This document shows positions 29,875 through 38,566 of a DNA stretch of 64,000 nucleotides, in pieces. Source of the stretch: Terriglobia bacterium (lineage in GTDB: Bacteria > Acidobacteriota > Terriglobia > Bryobacterales > Bryobacteraceae); contig JAIQEX010000010.1 of assembly GCA_020073615.1 (NCBI GenBank), forward strand, positions 1 through 64,000. Reading direction: 5' to 3'. The translations under genes and the position numbers were made by a program. Within the stretch, counting starts at the first letter, position 1. Every line of letters starts with the position of its first letter. The notes under the pieces are model-generated. The model was not told the origin of the DNA and ran no database searches. It saw nothing but the letters and a program-made list of their open reading frames with translations.

Positions 29875-30027
29875 ATGATTCCGTACCAAGCGCCCGTGCT
29901 CGACAAAATCGGCAAAGCCGAGGAAGTGATCCGTGGCATCCTGTCCACCGGAACGGATATCGACGGACAGTCGTTCACCAACGATTTTGAGTTCCTGGAC
30001 GACCGCGACGATGCATCCGGCCGCTAG
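29875..30027 (+). CDS. Candidate lasso peptide precursor (A), 50 aa, absent from the ORF track
   Basis: RBS AAGGAG; MIPYQAPVLDKIGKAEEVIRGILSTGTDIDGQSFTNDFEFLDDRDDASGR; leader YxxPxLxxxG motif; core Gly1...Asp8; 18 nt after B2. Confidence 0.82.
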   Translation: MIPYQAPVLDKIGKAEEVIRGILSTGTDIDGQSFTNDFEFLDDRDDASGR

Positions 30028-30042
30028 CGCGAAGGGAAAACC

Positions 30043-30255
30043 ATGCCCCGCACCTCCCGAAAGCAAAAGCGTTCCGTGGGCCGCCCGCGGCGCCACGTTG
30101 AGCCCGACCAGATCAACAACCTCCGCGGCCAGGGTTTGAGTTTCCGGGAGATCGCGCAACAAACGGGGCTCGGCTACGGCACGGTGCGCAGAGTCCTCCT
30201 GAGAAGCGGTTCGTCTTCCCCGGAGACCGGCCCATCCGGTAACGCAGAATCATAG
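30043..30255 (+). CDS. Small helix-turn-helix protein resembling the C-terminal HTH of serine recombinases
   Basis: 'VGRPRRHVEPDQINNLRGQGLSFREIAQQTGLGYGTVRRVL'; 15 nt after the precursor. Confidence 0.65.
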   Translation: MPRTSRKQKRSVGRPRRHVEPDQINNLRGQGLSFREIAQQTGLGYGTVRRVLLRSGSSSPETGPSGNAES

Positions 30256-30302
30256 AAGCGCCGCGCCAACCCCTCGGCGGGCTTCCCGAGCCGCCATAAT
30301 AG

Positions 30303-30926
30303 TTGACGGGAGGTGGTCCGTTGCAGGTTGCGCCCAACGAATTGCGCCAGTATTACTCGTCCCTCTCCGACGAGATGCTTCTGGAGATCGATCCGGCCGA
30401 TCTCACGGATGCTGCGCGGCAATGCTACCAGAGCGAGTTTGCGAAAAGGGGTCTGTCGCCGGACGCCGCGCCCCCACCGGCGGCGGATGAGCATGCAGAG
30501 GCAGGCTTGGAGGTGGAACCCGATTGGCTGGAGCATGCCGCCTGCCCGTGCTCCTTCACGTCAGTCCCGGGCTCAAACCACGCACCCGATGCGGAGCGCG
30601 CGCGAGAGGTTTTGCTGGCTGCCGGAATTCCCTGCCATCTCTCCGCGATTTCGCCCGACCCGCGGAATGAAGACTCTCCACGCTTCGAGGAATACCGCGT
30701 GCTGGTTCCGGCCTCGCTCAACCTCAAAGCCATAAGCGTGCTCGACCAGGAGATCTTCAACGCGGATCTCGAGGCCGATTGGCGAACGCATTTTGCGGAC
30801 CTGCCGGATGAGGACCTCCGCGCGCTCCATCCGGAAGTCATCTGCGCCGGTCTGTTGGACCGCGTGGAGCGCCTGACCCGGGCCTATAACGACGAGATCG
30901 CGCGGCGAAGGGCGGAACGGGCGTAA
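30303..30926 (+). CDS. Hypothetical protein, possibly DUF2007-like central region (start uncertain, maybe TTG 30321)
   Basis: Coherent ORF with 'FTSVPGSNHAPDAERAREVLLAAGIPCHLS'. Confidence 0.6.
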   Translation: MTGGGPLQVAPNELRQYYSSLSDEMLLEIDPADLTDAARQCYQSEFAKRGLSPDAAPPPAADEHAEAGLEVEPDWLEHAACPCSFTSVPGSNHAPDAERAREVLLAAGIPCHLSAISPDPRNEDSPRFEEYRVLVPASLNLKAISVLDQEIFNADLEADWRTHFADLPDEDLRALHPEVICAGLLDRVERLTRAYNDEIARRRAERA

Positions 30927-30947
30927 GGCTCCGCCGCGCTTTGCGAT

Positions 30948-31265
30948 GTGCGGCAGTTTGCCGTACAATCATATGAGAGTCAGGGAGCAGTGCCCACGAT
31001 GCCAAAGCTGGAGCGATTAGAGGCCCGCGTTACGAACCGGCAAAAACGCCTGATCGAACGCGCCGCGAACCTGGAAGGGCGCTCCATTACCGATTTTGTG
31101 GTGGCTGTGACGCAAGCTGCAGCCAGGCAGGTGGTTGAGGAGCATGAGATCTTAAAGCTCACGGCCAAGGACCGCGAGGTGTTCGTGGATGCGTTGCTGC
31201 ACCCGGCCGAGCCTAACGCCAGGCTCCGCGAAGCCGTCCGGCGAAACCACCGCCGCCTCAGGTAG
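30948..31265 (+). CDS. DUF1778-type antitoxin (TacA-like; start uncertain)
   Basis: 'LEARVTNRQKRLIERAANLEGRSITDFVVAVTQAAAR'. Confidence 0.82.
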   Translation: MRQFAVQSYESQGAVPTMPKLERLEARVTNRQKRLIERAANLEGRSITDFVVAVTQAAARQVVEEHEILKLTAKDREVFVDALLHPAEPNARLREAVRRNHRRLR

Positions 31266-31274
31266 CAGGTCGAC

Positions 31275-31790
31275 GTGGAAGCGTTCCAACGAGCCATAGA
31301 GCCATTCCAAAAGCATCGCCACTCCAGAGACGACTTTTCCTGTGAAGTAGAATCGTTGGAGCGGTATTTTAAGACCCAGGCGGCTCAAGAGGTCGCGAAA
31401 AAGGTTGCCGCGGTCTTCGTACTCGCTGAAGGCCGCACGGTCATCGGCTATTACACGCTCTCGAGTTACACCATCGATGGCGGCGAATTGCCGGATGAAG
31501 TTGCGAAACACCTGCCGAACTATCCGAAGTTGCCGGCCATTCTGATTGGCCGGCTGGCCCGCGACAAGAAGTATGCCCGTCAAGGAGTGGGCGAAACACT
31601 GCTGGTGGACGCGTTGCGGCGAAGCCTGGAAAACACCGCAAGAGTCGGCGCCGTCGCGGTGGTTGTGGAAGCAGAAAACGAAAAAGCTCGCAAGTTCTAC
31701 CTCGACTACGGGTTCATCCCGTTCCCCGGCCATCGGGACAAGCTGTTCATGCCGATGGGGACCATACAGAAGACTTTTTCGCCGGTCTGA
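31275..31790 (+). CDS. GNAT acetyltransferase toxin (TacT-like)
   Basis: 'LPAILIGRLARDKKYARQGVGETLLVDAL...VVVEAENEKARKFYLDYGFIPF'; paired with DUF1778. Confidence 0.85.
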   Translation: MEAFQRAIEPFQKHRHSRDDFSCEVESLERYFKTQAAQEVAKKVAAVFVLAEGRTVIGYYTLSSYTIDGGELPDEVAKHLPNYPKLPAILIGRLARDKKYARQGVGETLLVDALRRSLENTARVGAVAVVVEAENEKARKFYLDYGFIPFPGHRDKLFMPMGTIQKTFSPV

Positions 31791-31813
31791 GCTGGCTCAT
31801 CCGCCAAGACGCA

Positions 31814-31890
31814 TGGTGGGCGGTCGCGGGCTCGAACCGCGGACCTTCTGGGTGTAAACCAGACGCTCTAACCAACTGAGCTAACCGCCC
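31814..31890 (-). tRNA. tRNA-Val (anticodon TAC), CCA encoded
   Basis: GGGCGGTTAGCTCAGTTGGTTAGAGCGTCTGGTTTACACCCAGAAGGTCCGCGGTTCGAGCCCGCGACCGCCCACCA folds as a cloverleaf. Confidence 0.95.
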
Positions 31891-31961
31891 GGACGATGGG
31901 TCTCTTCCATTCTAGCCATCCTCGCCCGCGCCGCGCCAGACCGTTGTGGCACAATCTACCC

Positions 31962-33452
31962 ATGATGCCCCGTGCCCTTCTCGCCGGCTTCGGCCTCCTT
32001 CTCGTGGCCGCTGCGGCTTTCGGCCAGGCTCCCGCCAGCGGGAAGCGCGTGCACCGCCTGCTGATCCACAATGCCACCGTGGTGGACGGCAACGGCACAC
32101 CCGCCAGCGGGCCCAAGGACATCCTTATCGAGAACAACACCATCGCCGACGTCATCCCGCTCGATGCGGTCTCGCTCTCGCGCGGCGGGCGTGGGTCGAC
32201 GCAGGCCGACGCCGTCATCGACGCCACCGGCAAGTACGTGCTGCCCGGCCTCATCAACGCGCACGCCCATCTGCAGGAGGAGCGCGGCGGAAAACCGCAG
32301 CCCATCGAGTACGAGCTGAGTATCTGGCTGGCCTGCGGGATCACCACCGTGCGCGACGTCGGCAGCGATACCAAGCGGGCCATCGAGCTGCGCCGCCAGA
32401 GCGCGGAAGGCGAAATCGCCGCGCCGCGCATTTTCATCTATCCCATGTTCGGCCGCCCGCGCAACGCCGCCGAAGCCCGCGCCCGCGTCCGCGAGCTCAA
32501 AGGCATGGGCGCCGACGGCATCAAGATCCTGGGCATCGACCGCGACACCATGGAGGCCATGGAGGACGAGGCCCACGCGCTGGGCCTGCGCGTGGCGCAC
32601 CACGCCGGCGTCGAAGAGACCAATGCCTGGGACGATATCCGCTTCGGCACCACGAGCATCGAGCACTGGTACGGCATCCCCGATGCGGCCATCGACAGCG
32701 GCGTCCAGAACTTCCCGTCCACCTATAACTACAACAACGAGACCGACCGCTTCCGCTACGCCGGCCGCCTGTGGCGCGAAGCCAATCCGGAGCGGCTCAC
32801 CAAAGTGCTGCAGGCCATGGTGGATGGGCACGTCGCCTGGGACCCCACGCTGGATATTTACGAAGCCAGCCGCGACCTCGCGCGCGCGCAGACGCAGCCG
32901 TGGTTCGCCCAATACCTGCACCCCACGCTCGAGGAATACTTTCGCCCCAACCCCGCCAACCACGGCTCGTACTTCATCGGCTGGAGCTCGACCGACGAAG
33001 TATTCTGGAAAGAAAACTATCGCCTGTGGATGGCCGCCCTCCGCCAGTTCGACCGCCTGGGCGGCCTCATCGGCATGGGCGACGACGCCGGTTTCATCTA
33101 TCAGATGTACGGCTTCGGCCTGATCCGCGGCATGGAGCTGCACCAGGAGGCGGGCTTTCACCCGCTGAAGATCATCCAGCAGGCGACCGGCAACAATGCG
33201 AAAATCCTGGGACAGGAAAACCGTCTGGGCCGCGTGCGCGCCGGCTTTGCCGCCGACCTTATCGTGGTCAACGGCAATCCGCTCGAGAACCTGAAAGTCC
33301 TCTACCCCACCGGCGTGGAGGAGATCCGCGACGGCAAGGCGGTGCGCGGCGGCGGCATCGAATGGACCATCAAGGACGGCATCCCGTATCACGCCCCCAC
33401 GCTGCTGGCGCGGGTAAGAGAAATCGTAGCGGAAGCTCGCAAGCACCAATAA
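31962..33452 (+). CDS. Secreted amidohydrolase/imidazolonepropionase-like protein
   Basis: 'YVLPGLINAHAHLQEERGG', 'GRVRAGFAADLIVVNGNPLENL'; start revised. Confidence 0.9.
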   Translation: MMPRALLAGFGLLLVAAAAFGQAPASGKRVHRLLIHNATVVDGNGTPASGPKDILIENNTIADVIPLDAVSLSRGGRGSTQADAVIDATGKYVLPGLINAHAHLQEERGGKPQPIEYELSIWLACGITTVRDVGSDTKRAIELRRQSAEGEIAAPRIFIYPMFGRPRNAAEARARVRELKGMGADGIKILGIDRDTMEAMEDEAHALGLRVAHHAGVEETNAWDDIRFGTTSIEHWYGIPDAAIDSGVQNFPSTYNYNNETDRFRYAGRLWREANPERLTKVLQAMVDGHVAWDPTLDIYEASRDLARAQTQPWFAQYLHPTLEEYFRPNPANHGSYFIGWSSTDEVFWKENYRLWMAALRQFDRLGGLIGMGDDAGFIYQMYGFGLIRGMELHQEAGFHPLKIIQQATGNNAKILGQENRLGRVRAGFAADLIVVNGNPLENLKVLYPTGVEEIRDGKAVRGGGIEWTIKDGIPYHAPTLLARVREIVAEARKHQ

Positions 33453-33527
33453 AAGCGCGGCGCGCAGGGCCGGCCTTCCCCCGGTTCCCGGCCCCCGAAC
33501 GCCAGCCCCGGGAGCGAAGCGGGCCCC

Positions 33528-35477
33528 CTACCGCAAATTCTCGTTGAACCACGCGATCATCCGCACCAGGACGTCGCGCTGGTGCTCCGCCGTGTGGAAC
33601 ACGTGTCCTTCGTCGGGATACACGACCATCTGCGTCTTCACTCCGAGGGTCTTGAGGGCATGCCAAAACTCGTAGGATTGGGGCGGCGGGCACTCGCCGT
33701 CGCGGTCGCCCACGACGACGAGCGTCGGGGTCTTCACGCGCTTGATGAAGTTGATGGCGGAGCTCTTGGCGTAGACCGCGGGGTCGTCGTAGACTGACGC
33801 GCCGAAGTACGGGATCATCCACTGGTCGATGGCGTTCTCGCCGTAATAACTCTGCCAGTTGGCGATGCCCGCCCCGGCCATGGCCGCGCGGAAGCGGCCG
33901 GTCTGCGTCACCGCCCACATGGTCATGAAGCCGCCGTAGCTCCAACCCGTGAGACCGACGCGATTGGCGTCCACCGGTGCGGTGCGGATGGCTTCCTCGA
34001 CGCCCGCCAGGATGTCGCGCAGATCGCCGCCGCCAAAATCGGCCACGTTGGCGAGGGCAAACTTTTCGCCTTGCCCATAGCTGCCGCGCGGGTTCGGCAG
34101 CAGCACGAAGTATCCCTGCTGCGAAAGCAGCGTGGGGTTGAACCCGGGCCGCGGCCACGCCGGCTTCAGCGAGGAGGCCGGCCCGCCGTGCACCGCCACC
34201 ACCATGGGGTACTTGCGGTCCGGCGCGAAATCGCTGGGATAGAGCAGCCACCCCTGCACGCGAAAGCCGTCGCTCGTCCAGTGCAGGCTCTTGGCGTCTC
34301 CCCACAACGGCCGGCGCGCGCTGTTTTCGTGGGTCGCCTGTTTCCATTCGCCGATCGCCCCCGCCCAGATCTCCGGCGGCTGGCGCCACGAGTTGCGGAT
34401 CACCGCGCTGGCCTTCGCGTCCGCGGTCATCGAGATGCCGCTATCGTCGAAGGCCGGGTTGATGCTCTCCTCGCCTTGCCACAGCCGCTCGGCCTGGCCG
34501 GTGGCCGGGTCCAGGCGCGAAATGGCGCTGCCGCCGTCGTAGTGTTCAGTGAAGTAGAGTTGCTTCGCCTGCCGCGGCCAGGCGATATTGCTCGCCGAAG
34601 ACGCCATCCCCGGAGTGAGATTGCGCGCTTCGCCGCCGCCCGCGGGCACCGCAAAGATGTCGCCTCCGGTCGATCCTTCGTCGCTCATCAGGCCGCCGAT
34701 GAAGACGATCGACCGGCCATCGGGGGACCAGCGCGGCGCCGCGATCTGCTGCTGGACGCCGGGCTTGTAGATGGCCTTCATCTCGCCGGCCGCGGCGGAA
34801 AGGGTGTACAGTTGCGCGATCCACCAGTTATCGTCGCCCGCGCCCGCCGCGGCCGTGGCGGCGAAGGTCCGCCCGTCGGGCGACCACTCGTACTCGTACA
34901 CGTACATGTCCCGGGGCGAAAGTTGACGCACCGCGCCGGTGGCCGCGTCCACCACCGTCAGGCGCTGTTCGTAGATCTTCGATTCCAGGACGCCCGCATC
35001 CGGCGGCACCGGATCGAGCGGTCCCGCGCGGCGGGGCAGATCCTCAGTAAACAGGATGGCCACCTGCTTTCCATCCGGCGACCAGCGCGGGTCGTCCAGC
35101 AGGCCCTTGAGATGGGTGAGTTGGCGCGCGGGTCCGCCCTCGGCCGCGGCGATATAAAGCTGGAGCTGCTCCTTCTTCTCCCGGTCGGAAAGGAAGGCGA
35201 TCTGCTTCCCGTCGGGCGACCAGGCCACGCCGTGCTCGTCATAGGAGGCCTTGCCATCGCCCGCCGAAATCCGCCGCCGCGGGGCGAGGTAAATGGCGGA
35301 CTTGCCCTCCGCCAGCGCCTCCACGTACGCCACGTGCGCGCCCTCGGGAGAGATCCTGGCTTCGAGGAACTGCCGCGTGGCGGCGATTTCCGCGAGCGCG
35401 GGCTCGACCGGCGTTGCGGGTTGCGCGTGAAGCCCCCAGACCGCAATTAGTGCCGTGCAAAGGAAACGAACGTTCAT
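33528..35477 (-). CDS. S9-family prolyl oligopeptidase/acylaminoacyl peptidase
   Basis: TolB/WD40-like propeller, 'GLTGWSYGGFMTMWA' nucleophile motif, 'PDEGHVF'. Confidence 0.92.
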   Translation of the reverse strand: MNVRFLCTALIAVWGLHAQPATPVEPALAEIAATRQFLEARISPEGAHVAYVEALAEGKSAIYLAPRRRISAGDGKASYDEHGVAWSPDGKQIAFLSDREKKEQLQLYIAAAEGGPARQLTHLKGLLDDPRWSPDGKQVAILFTEDLPRRAGPLDPVPPDAGVLESKIYEQRLTVVDAATGAVRQLSPRDMYVYEYEWSPDGRTFAATAAAGAGDDNWWIAQLYTLSAAAGEMKAIYKPGVQQQIAAPRWSPDGRSIVFIGGLMSDEGSTGGDIFAVPAGGGEARNLTPGMASSASNIAWPRQAKQLYFTEHYDGGSAISRLDPATGQAERLWQGEESINPAFDDSGISMTADAKASAVIRNSWRQPPEIWAGAIGEWKQATHENSARRPLWGDAKSLHWTSDGFRVQGWLLYPSDFAPDRKYPMVVAVHGGPASSLKPAWPRPGFNPTLLSQQGYFVLLPNPRGSYGQGEKFALANVADFGGGDLRDILAGVEEAIRTAPVDANRVGLTGWSYGGFMTMWAVTQTGRFRAAMAGAGIANWQSYYGENAIDQWMIPYFGASVYDDPAVYAKSSAINFIKRVKTPTLVVVGDRDGECPPPQSYEFWHALKTLGVKTQMVVYPDEGHVFHTAEHQRDVLVRMIAWFNENLR

Positions 35478-36278
35478 GGCAAACCGAGCTTATCAGATCC
35501 GCACCGCGCGCGGCCGGACCCACGGGAAGATTGGCGCCAGGTGGTAGCGCGGCGGCAAGCAAGCGGCGCCGCGCGAAGCGAGGCGCGCATTGCGCCCGAT
35601 GCGCTCCGGGTGGTCAGGCGTGCCGTGGAACGGCAAGGGGCCGAAGGCGCGATAGAACTACCGCGACCGGAGACACTGCGGCTGTAAGAAGGGGGTGAAA
35701 CGGGTGAGGATGTCGTCGCGGCGGCCGGGGCTTGCGGACTTATCGCCGGGCGTTTCCGGCCGCCAATGGTTTGAGCCGCGTCTTCGATGATCTAGGCCCG
35801 CTGGATGGCGGACATATCGTTGCCGATTCGACGCGTTGGCTCTCTGATACCCGATGGGACGGCAATCACTGCTCTCCGCTCTCCACAGGATGTGCTGGGA
35901 CCGCGATCCCAAGATCTCCCCGTCGACACCATCCATATAGGTGCATGCCGCGTGGCTTTAAAGGCCGCCGGGGAGTTCAGTACCACCTGAGTTGCGACGT
36001 TTGCTGGCCAGCAAAGAAACCTGTCGGGGCCGTGCGGTGGTGCGCAAGGCCTCTTTCACGATTTCACGGTAGCATGGCGGCTGCGGGCGGGTGGCGCGAT
36101 TGGCGGGCAAGGCGATGGAAATGAAGGCGAAAAAACTTGTGAACGGCTTCGCGCGCGGGGGAGAGGACGTCCGGATTCACCGGAGGCGGCGGCGTATTCC
36201 GGCATGCCGGCGTTGGGTTGAAGTGGAGCGGATCAAGGGCCGCGAGGATATATTACTGGATATAGGGAGGAATCCTCC

Positions 36279-36581
36279 GTGCGCACCACGCCGCAGAAAC
36301 GAGCGCTGAAGCGATACCGGAAGCGCCTCAAGCAGCGGGGGGTGGTCCGGTTCGAGGTTCTTGGGCTGGACGCCGATCGCGAACTGATCCGGTCGCTCGC
36401 AAGGCGGCTCGCCAGCGACGGCGCTGAGTCGGCTCGTATTCGCGCCAGTGTCCGCCGGGCCATTGCCGGGGAACAGCCGGAAAAGGGCGGCATTCTCAAA
36501 GCACTACGCCGATCCCCTCTGGCCGGCGCCGAGCTGGATCTGAGCCGCCCGCGGACTTCGGGCCGCAGAGTCGATCTGTGA
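36279..36581 (+). CDS. Putative antitoxin upstream of FitB/VapC-like toxin
   Basis: GTG start with AGGGAGG; 4-nt overlap with PIN gene. Confidence 0.65.
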   Translation: MRTTPQKRALKRYRKRLKQRGVVRFEVLGLDADRELIRSLARRLASDGAESARIRASVRRAIAGEQPEKGGILKALRRSPLAGAELDLSRPRTSGRRVDL

Positions 36582-37006
36582 GCCGGAGCCTCCTCGACAC
36601 CAACATCATCGGCAATGTCACCAAACCCGTGCCATCGGAAGCGCTGGTCAAGTGGATGGCCGAGCAAGCCGACGCGGATCTGTTTATTTCTTCGCTGACA
36701 GTGGCTGAAATCCGGCGCGGCATACTGGAGAAGCCCGCCGGAAAGAAGCGCCGGGAACTGGAGCGTTGGTTTACCGGCCGCAAAGGCCCGCAGGCGCTAT
36801 TCGCCGGCCGAGTGCTCCCGTTCGACGAAAGGGCCGCCCTGGTCCGGGCGCGGCTGATGGCCGGCGGCACGGCGAAAGGGCAGCCCCGGAGCCCCCTCGA
36901 CATGATCATTGCCGCCGTGGCGGAAGCGAATGGCTGCGTGGTTGTGACCGAGAACGAAAGAGACTTCGCGGGCCTGAAGATCGTGAACCCCTTGCGCGCG
37001 AGTTGA
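36578..37006 (+). CDS. PIN-domain toxin, FitB/VapC-like
   Basis: 'LLDTNIIGNVTKP', 'FISSLTVAEIRRGI', 'PLDMIIAAVAEANGCVVVTENERDF'. Confidence 0.9.
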   Translation: MSRSLLDTNIIGNVTKPVPSEALVKWMAEQADADLFISSLTVAEIRRGILEKPAGKKRRELERWFTGRKGPQALFAGRVLPFDERAALVRARLMAGGTAKGQPRSPLDMIIAAVAEANGCVVVTENERDFAGLKIVNPLRAS

Positions 37007-37089
37007 AGCTGGGAAAGGTGCGGGTGTTGGCGGAGTAGGGTAGGCCTCCTGGCATGCCATCGCTCCGAAGGCGCGCAATCGGCCGTGGT

Positions 37090-37467
37090 TCACGCGGCAC
37101 CCTGCAGTGCCTTTGCAACCGTGTCCGGAAAGCGATCGATCACGGTCAGGTAGGCCCGTACCGGGCTCGGCGGTTGCGCCCCACTGCTTTCCCAATCCTG
37201 CAACGTGTGTACATTGAAGCCGTACCGCCTGGCGAATTCGGCCTGAGACAATCCCGATCTGCTGCGGATCGCTTTCACGTCCACCGGGCCCGGAAACGGC
37301 TGGAAGTTTTTTCCGCGAACCGCGCCGGCCGGGAGTTCCAGCGTTTCAGGGATGTCGGATGTATCGATATCCTCATCCCGCGCGTTCTGGAGCGCGAGCA
37401 ATTCCTTCTTCTGTTTCCCGGAAAGCGGTTTGCCGAGAAGCTCCTCTTCACGGAATCGTTTCAGCAT
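37090..37467 (-). CDS. Antitoxin with BrnA-like N-terminus and XRE/HigA-like HTH C-terminus
   Basis: 'GKPLSGKQKKELLALQNARDEDIDTSDIPE' then 'VKAIRSRSGLSQAEFARRYGFNVHTLQDWE'. Confidence 0.75.
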   Translation of the reverse strand: MLKRFREEELLGKPLSGKQKKELLALQNARDEDIDTSDIPETLELPAGAVRGKNFQPFPGPVDVKAIRSRSGLSQAEFARRYGFNVHTLQDWESSGAQPPSPVRAYLTVIDRFPDTVAKALQGAA

Positions 37468-37739
37468 AGAGTTTTCTTTCCTGACGTGTGGCGCGGCGGG
37501 CTGAAATGATCCGTACCGCCGCCTCGGCTAGTTCCTCGGTATAGGTGTGCACGACGGTAAGAAACAACAACGGGCCTCTCACCGACCCGATCGCGTGCCA
37601 CCTTTCCTCACCGTCCTCGATACGCTCGATAAACAGCAGGCGATTCGGGTCCTCGAACACAAGGGCCGCGGTTTCGAACGAAATCCCGTGCTTCGCGCGG
37701 TTGGCCTCATTTCTTGTTTTCGTCCCACTCGAATCTCAC
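37448..37739 (-). pseudogene. BrnT-family toxin gene with frameshift near codon 10
   Basis: VRFEWDENK(K*) in one frame, then NEANRAKHGISFETAALVFEDPNRLLFIERIEDGEERWHAIG in the next; shift at AAGAAATGAGG (about 37705-37714). Confidence 0.7.
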
Positions 37740-37995
37740 ACATCTGCTACGATACGGAATTTCCGCATAGAAGCCAAGGCGGTCCTGGGATGCAGCGAAC
37801 TTTATGATGCCCTGGCGCGGATATCCCGGCCCCCAACTGTCCTCCTAACAGCCTTTCCGGGACATGAAGAAGAAGAGCTACTTTGACCAGTGATCCGGTC
37901 GATTCGGGCACAACCGGCCCACTCCTTGCGAAATTCCCGCCCGGCGCAGCTTCATAGCACGACGCCGGCCGAGCCGCTATACGTGGCTGGGCAGA

Positions 37996-38361
37996 ATGAA
38001 CCGGCTTGCGCGACAATTGAAACTACAGGTCATGCCGACGCTAAGCGATTTTGAGAAACTGCTGCCTACGCTATCGCCCGGCGAGAAGGCCCAGATCCTG
38101 AAGTGGGTGGTCCAGGAACTGGGGGACGCTTTTCCGGGGATTGACTCACGTTCCGATGTCTGCGGCGGCGAACCATGCATTGTCCGGACGCGGATTCCCG
38201 TTTGGCTGCTGGAACAGGCGCGACGCCTGGGCGCGAGCGAGCAGGAGTTGCTGGCGGCGTATCCCTCTCTACGCGCAGAGGACCTTGTGAACGCCTGGGC
38301 CTACGCGCGTTCCCATTCCGGAGAAATTGAAGCGCAGATTCGCGGCAACGAGGCCGCTTAG
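37996..38361 (+). CDS. DUF433-family antitoxin
   Basis: 'GIDSRSDVCGGEPCIVRTRIPVWLLEQARRLGASEQELLAAYPSLRAEDLVNAWAYA'. Confidence 0.85.
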   Translation: MNRLARQLKLQVMPTLSDFEKLLPTLSPGEKAQILKWVVQELGDAFPGIDSRSDVCGGEPCIVRTRIPVWLLEQARRLGASEQELLAAYPSLRAEDLVNAWAYARSHSGEIEAQIRGNEAA

Positions 38362-38364
38362 TCG

Positions 38365-38433
38365 GTGGCCCGGTACTATGCAAACGAGAACATTGCGGCA
38401 CAGGCCGCGGCTGGAGCAGCGCTTGCGGGCTAG
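38365..38433 (+). pseudogene. Possible remnant of DUF5615 PIN-like toxin N-terminus
   Basis: VARYYANENI resembles DUF5615 N-termini (M-A-R-Y-Y-A-D-E-N), then truncated. Confidence 0.4.
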
Positions 38434-38566
38434 GATTGGAGGGGACTTGCGCCCGTTCCAGTTCACCGTGAGTCAACGGCTACGAACCACGGTATTCGAG
38501 CATGGGACTCACCGACATCGGTAAGCTTGCCTTGCCAAAATGCGCGCGATGCGCTGAGATAGATCC

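Noticed and set aside
29959-30027. Alternative lasso core starting at Ile29 or Gly31 with Asp37/Glu39 as the ring acceptor
   Set aside because: Possible by ring size, but leader alignment from YxxPxLxxxG gives the standard spacing to Gly21 with Asp28 at position 8, a better fit. Only MS would settle it.
35500-36270. Possible pseudogene or small ORFs between the S9 peptidase and the FitAB-like pair
   Set aside because: Short competing ORFs on both strands with no motif; likely non-coding or too decayed to call.
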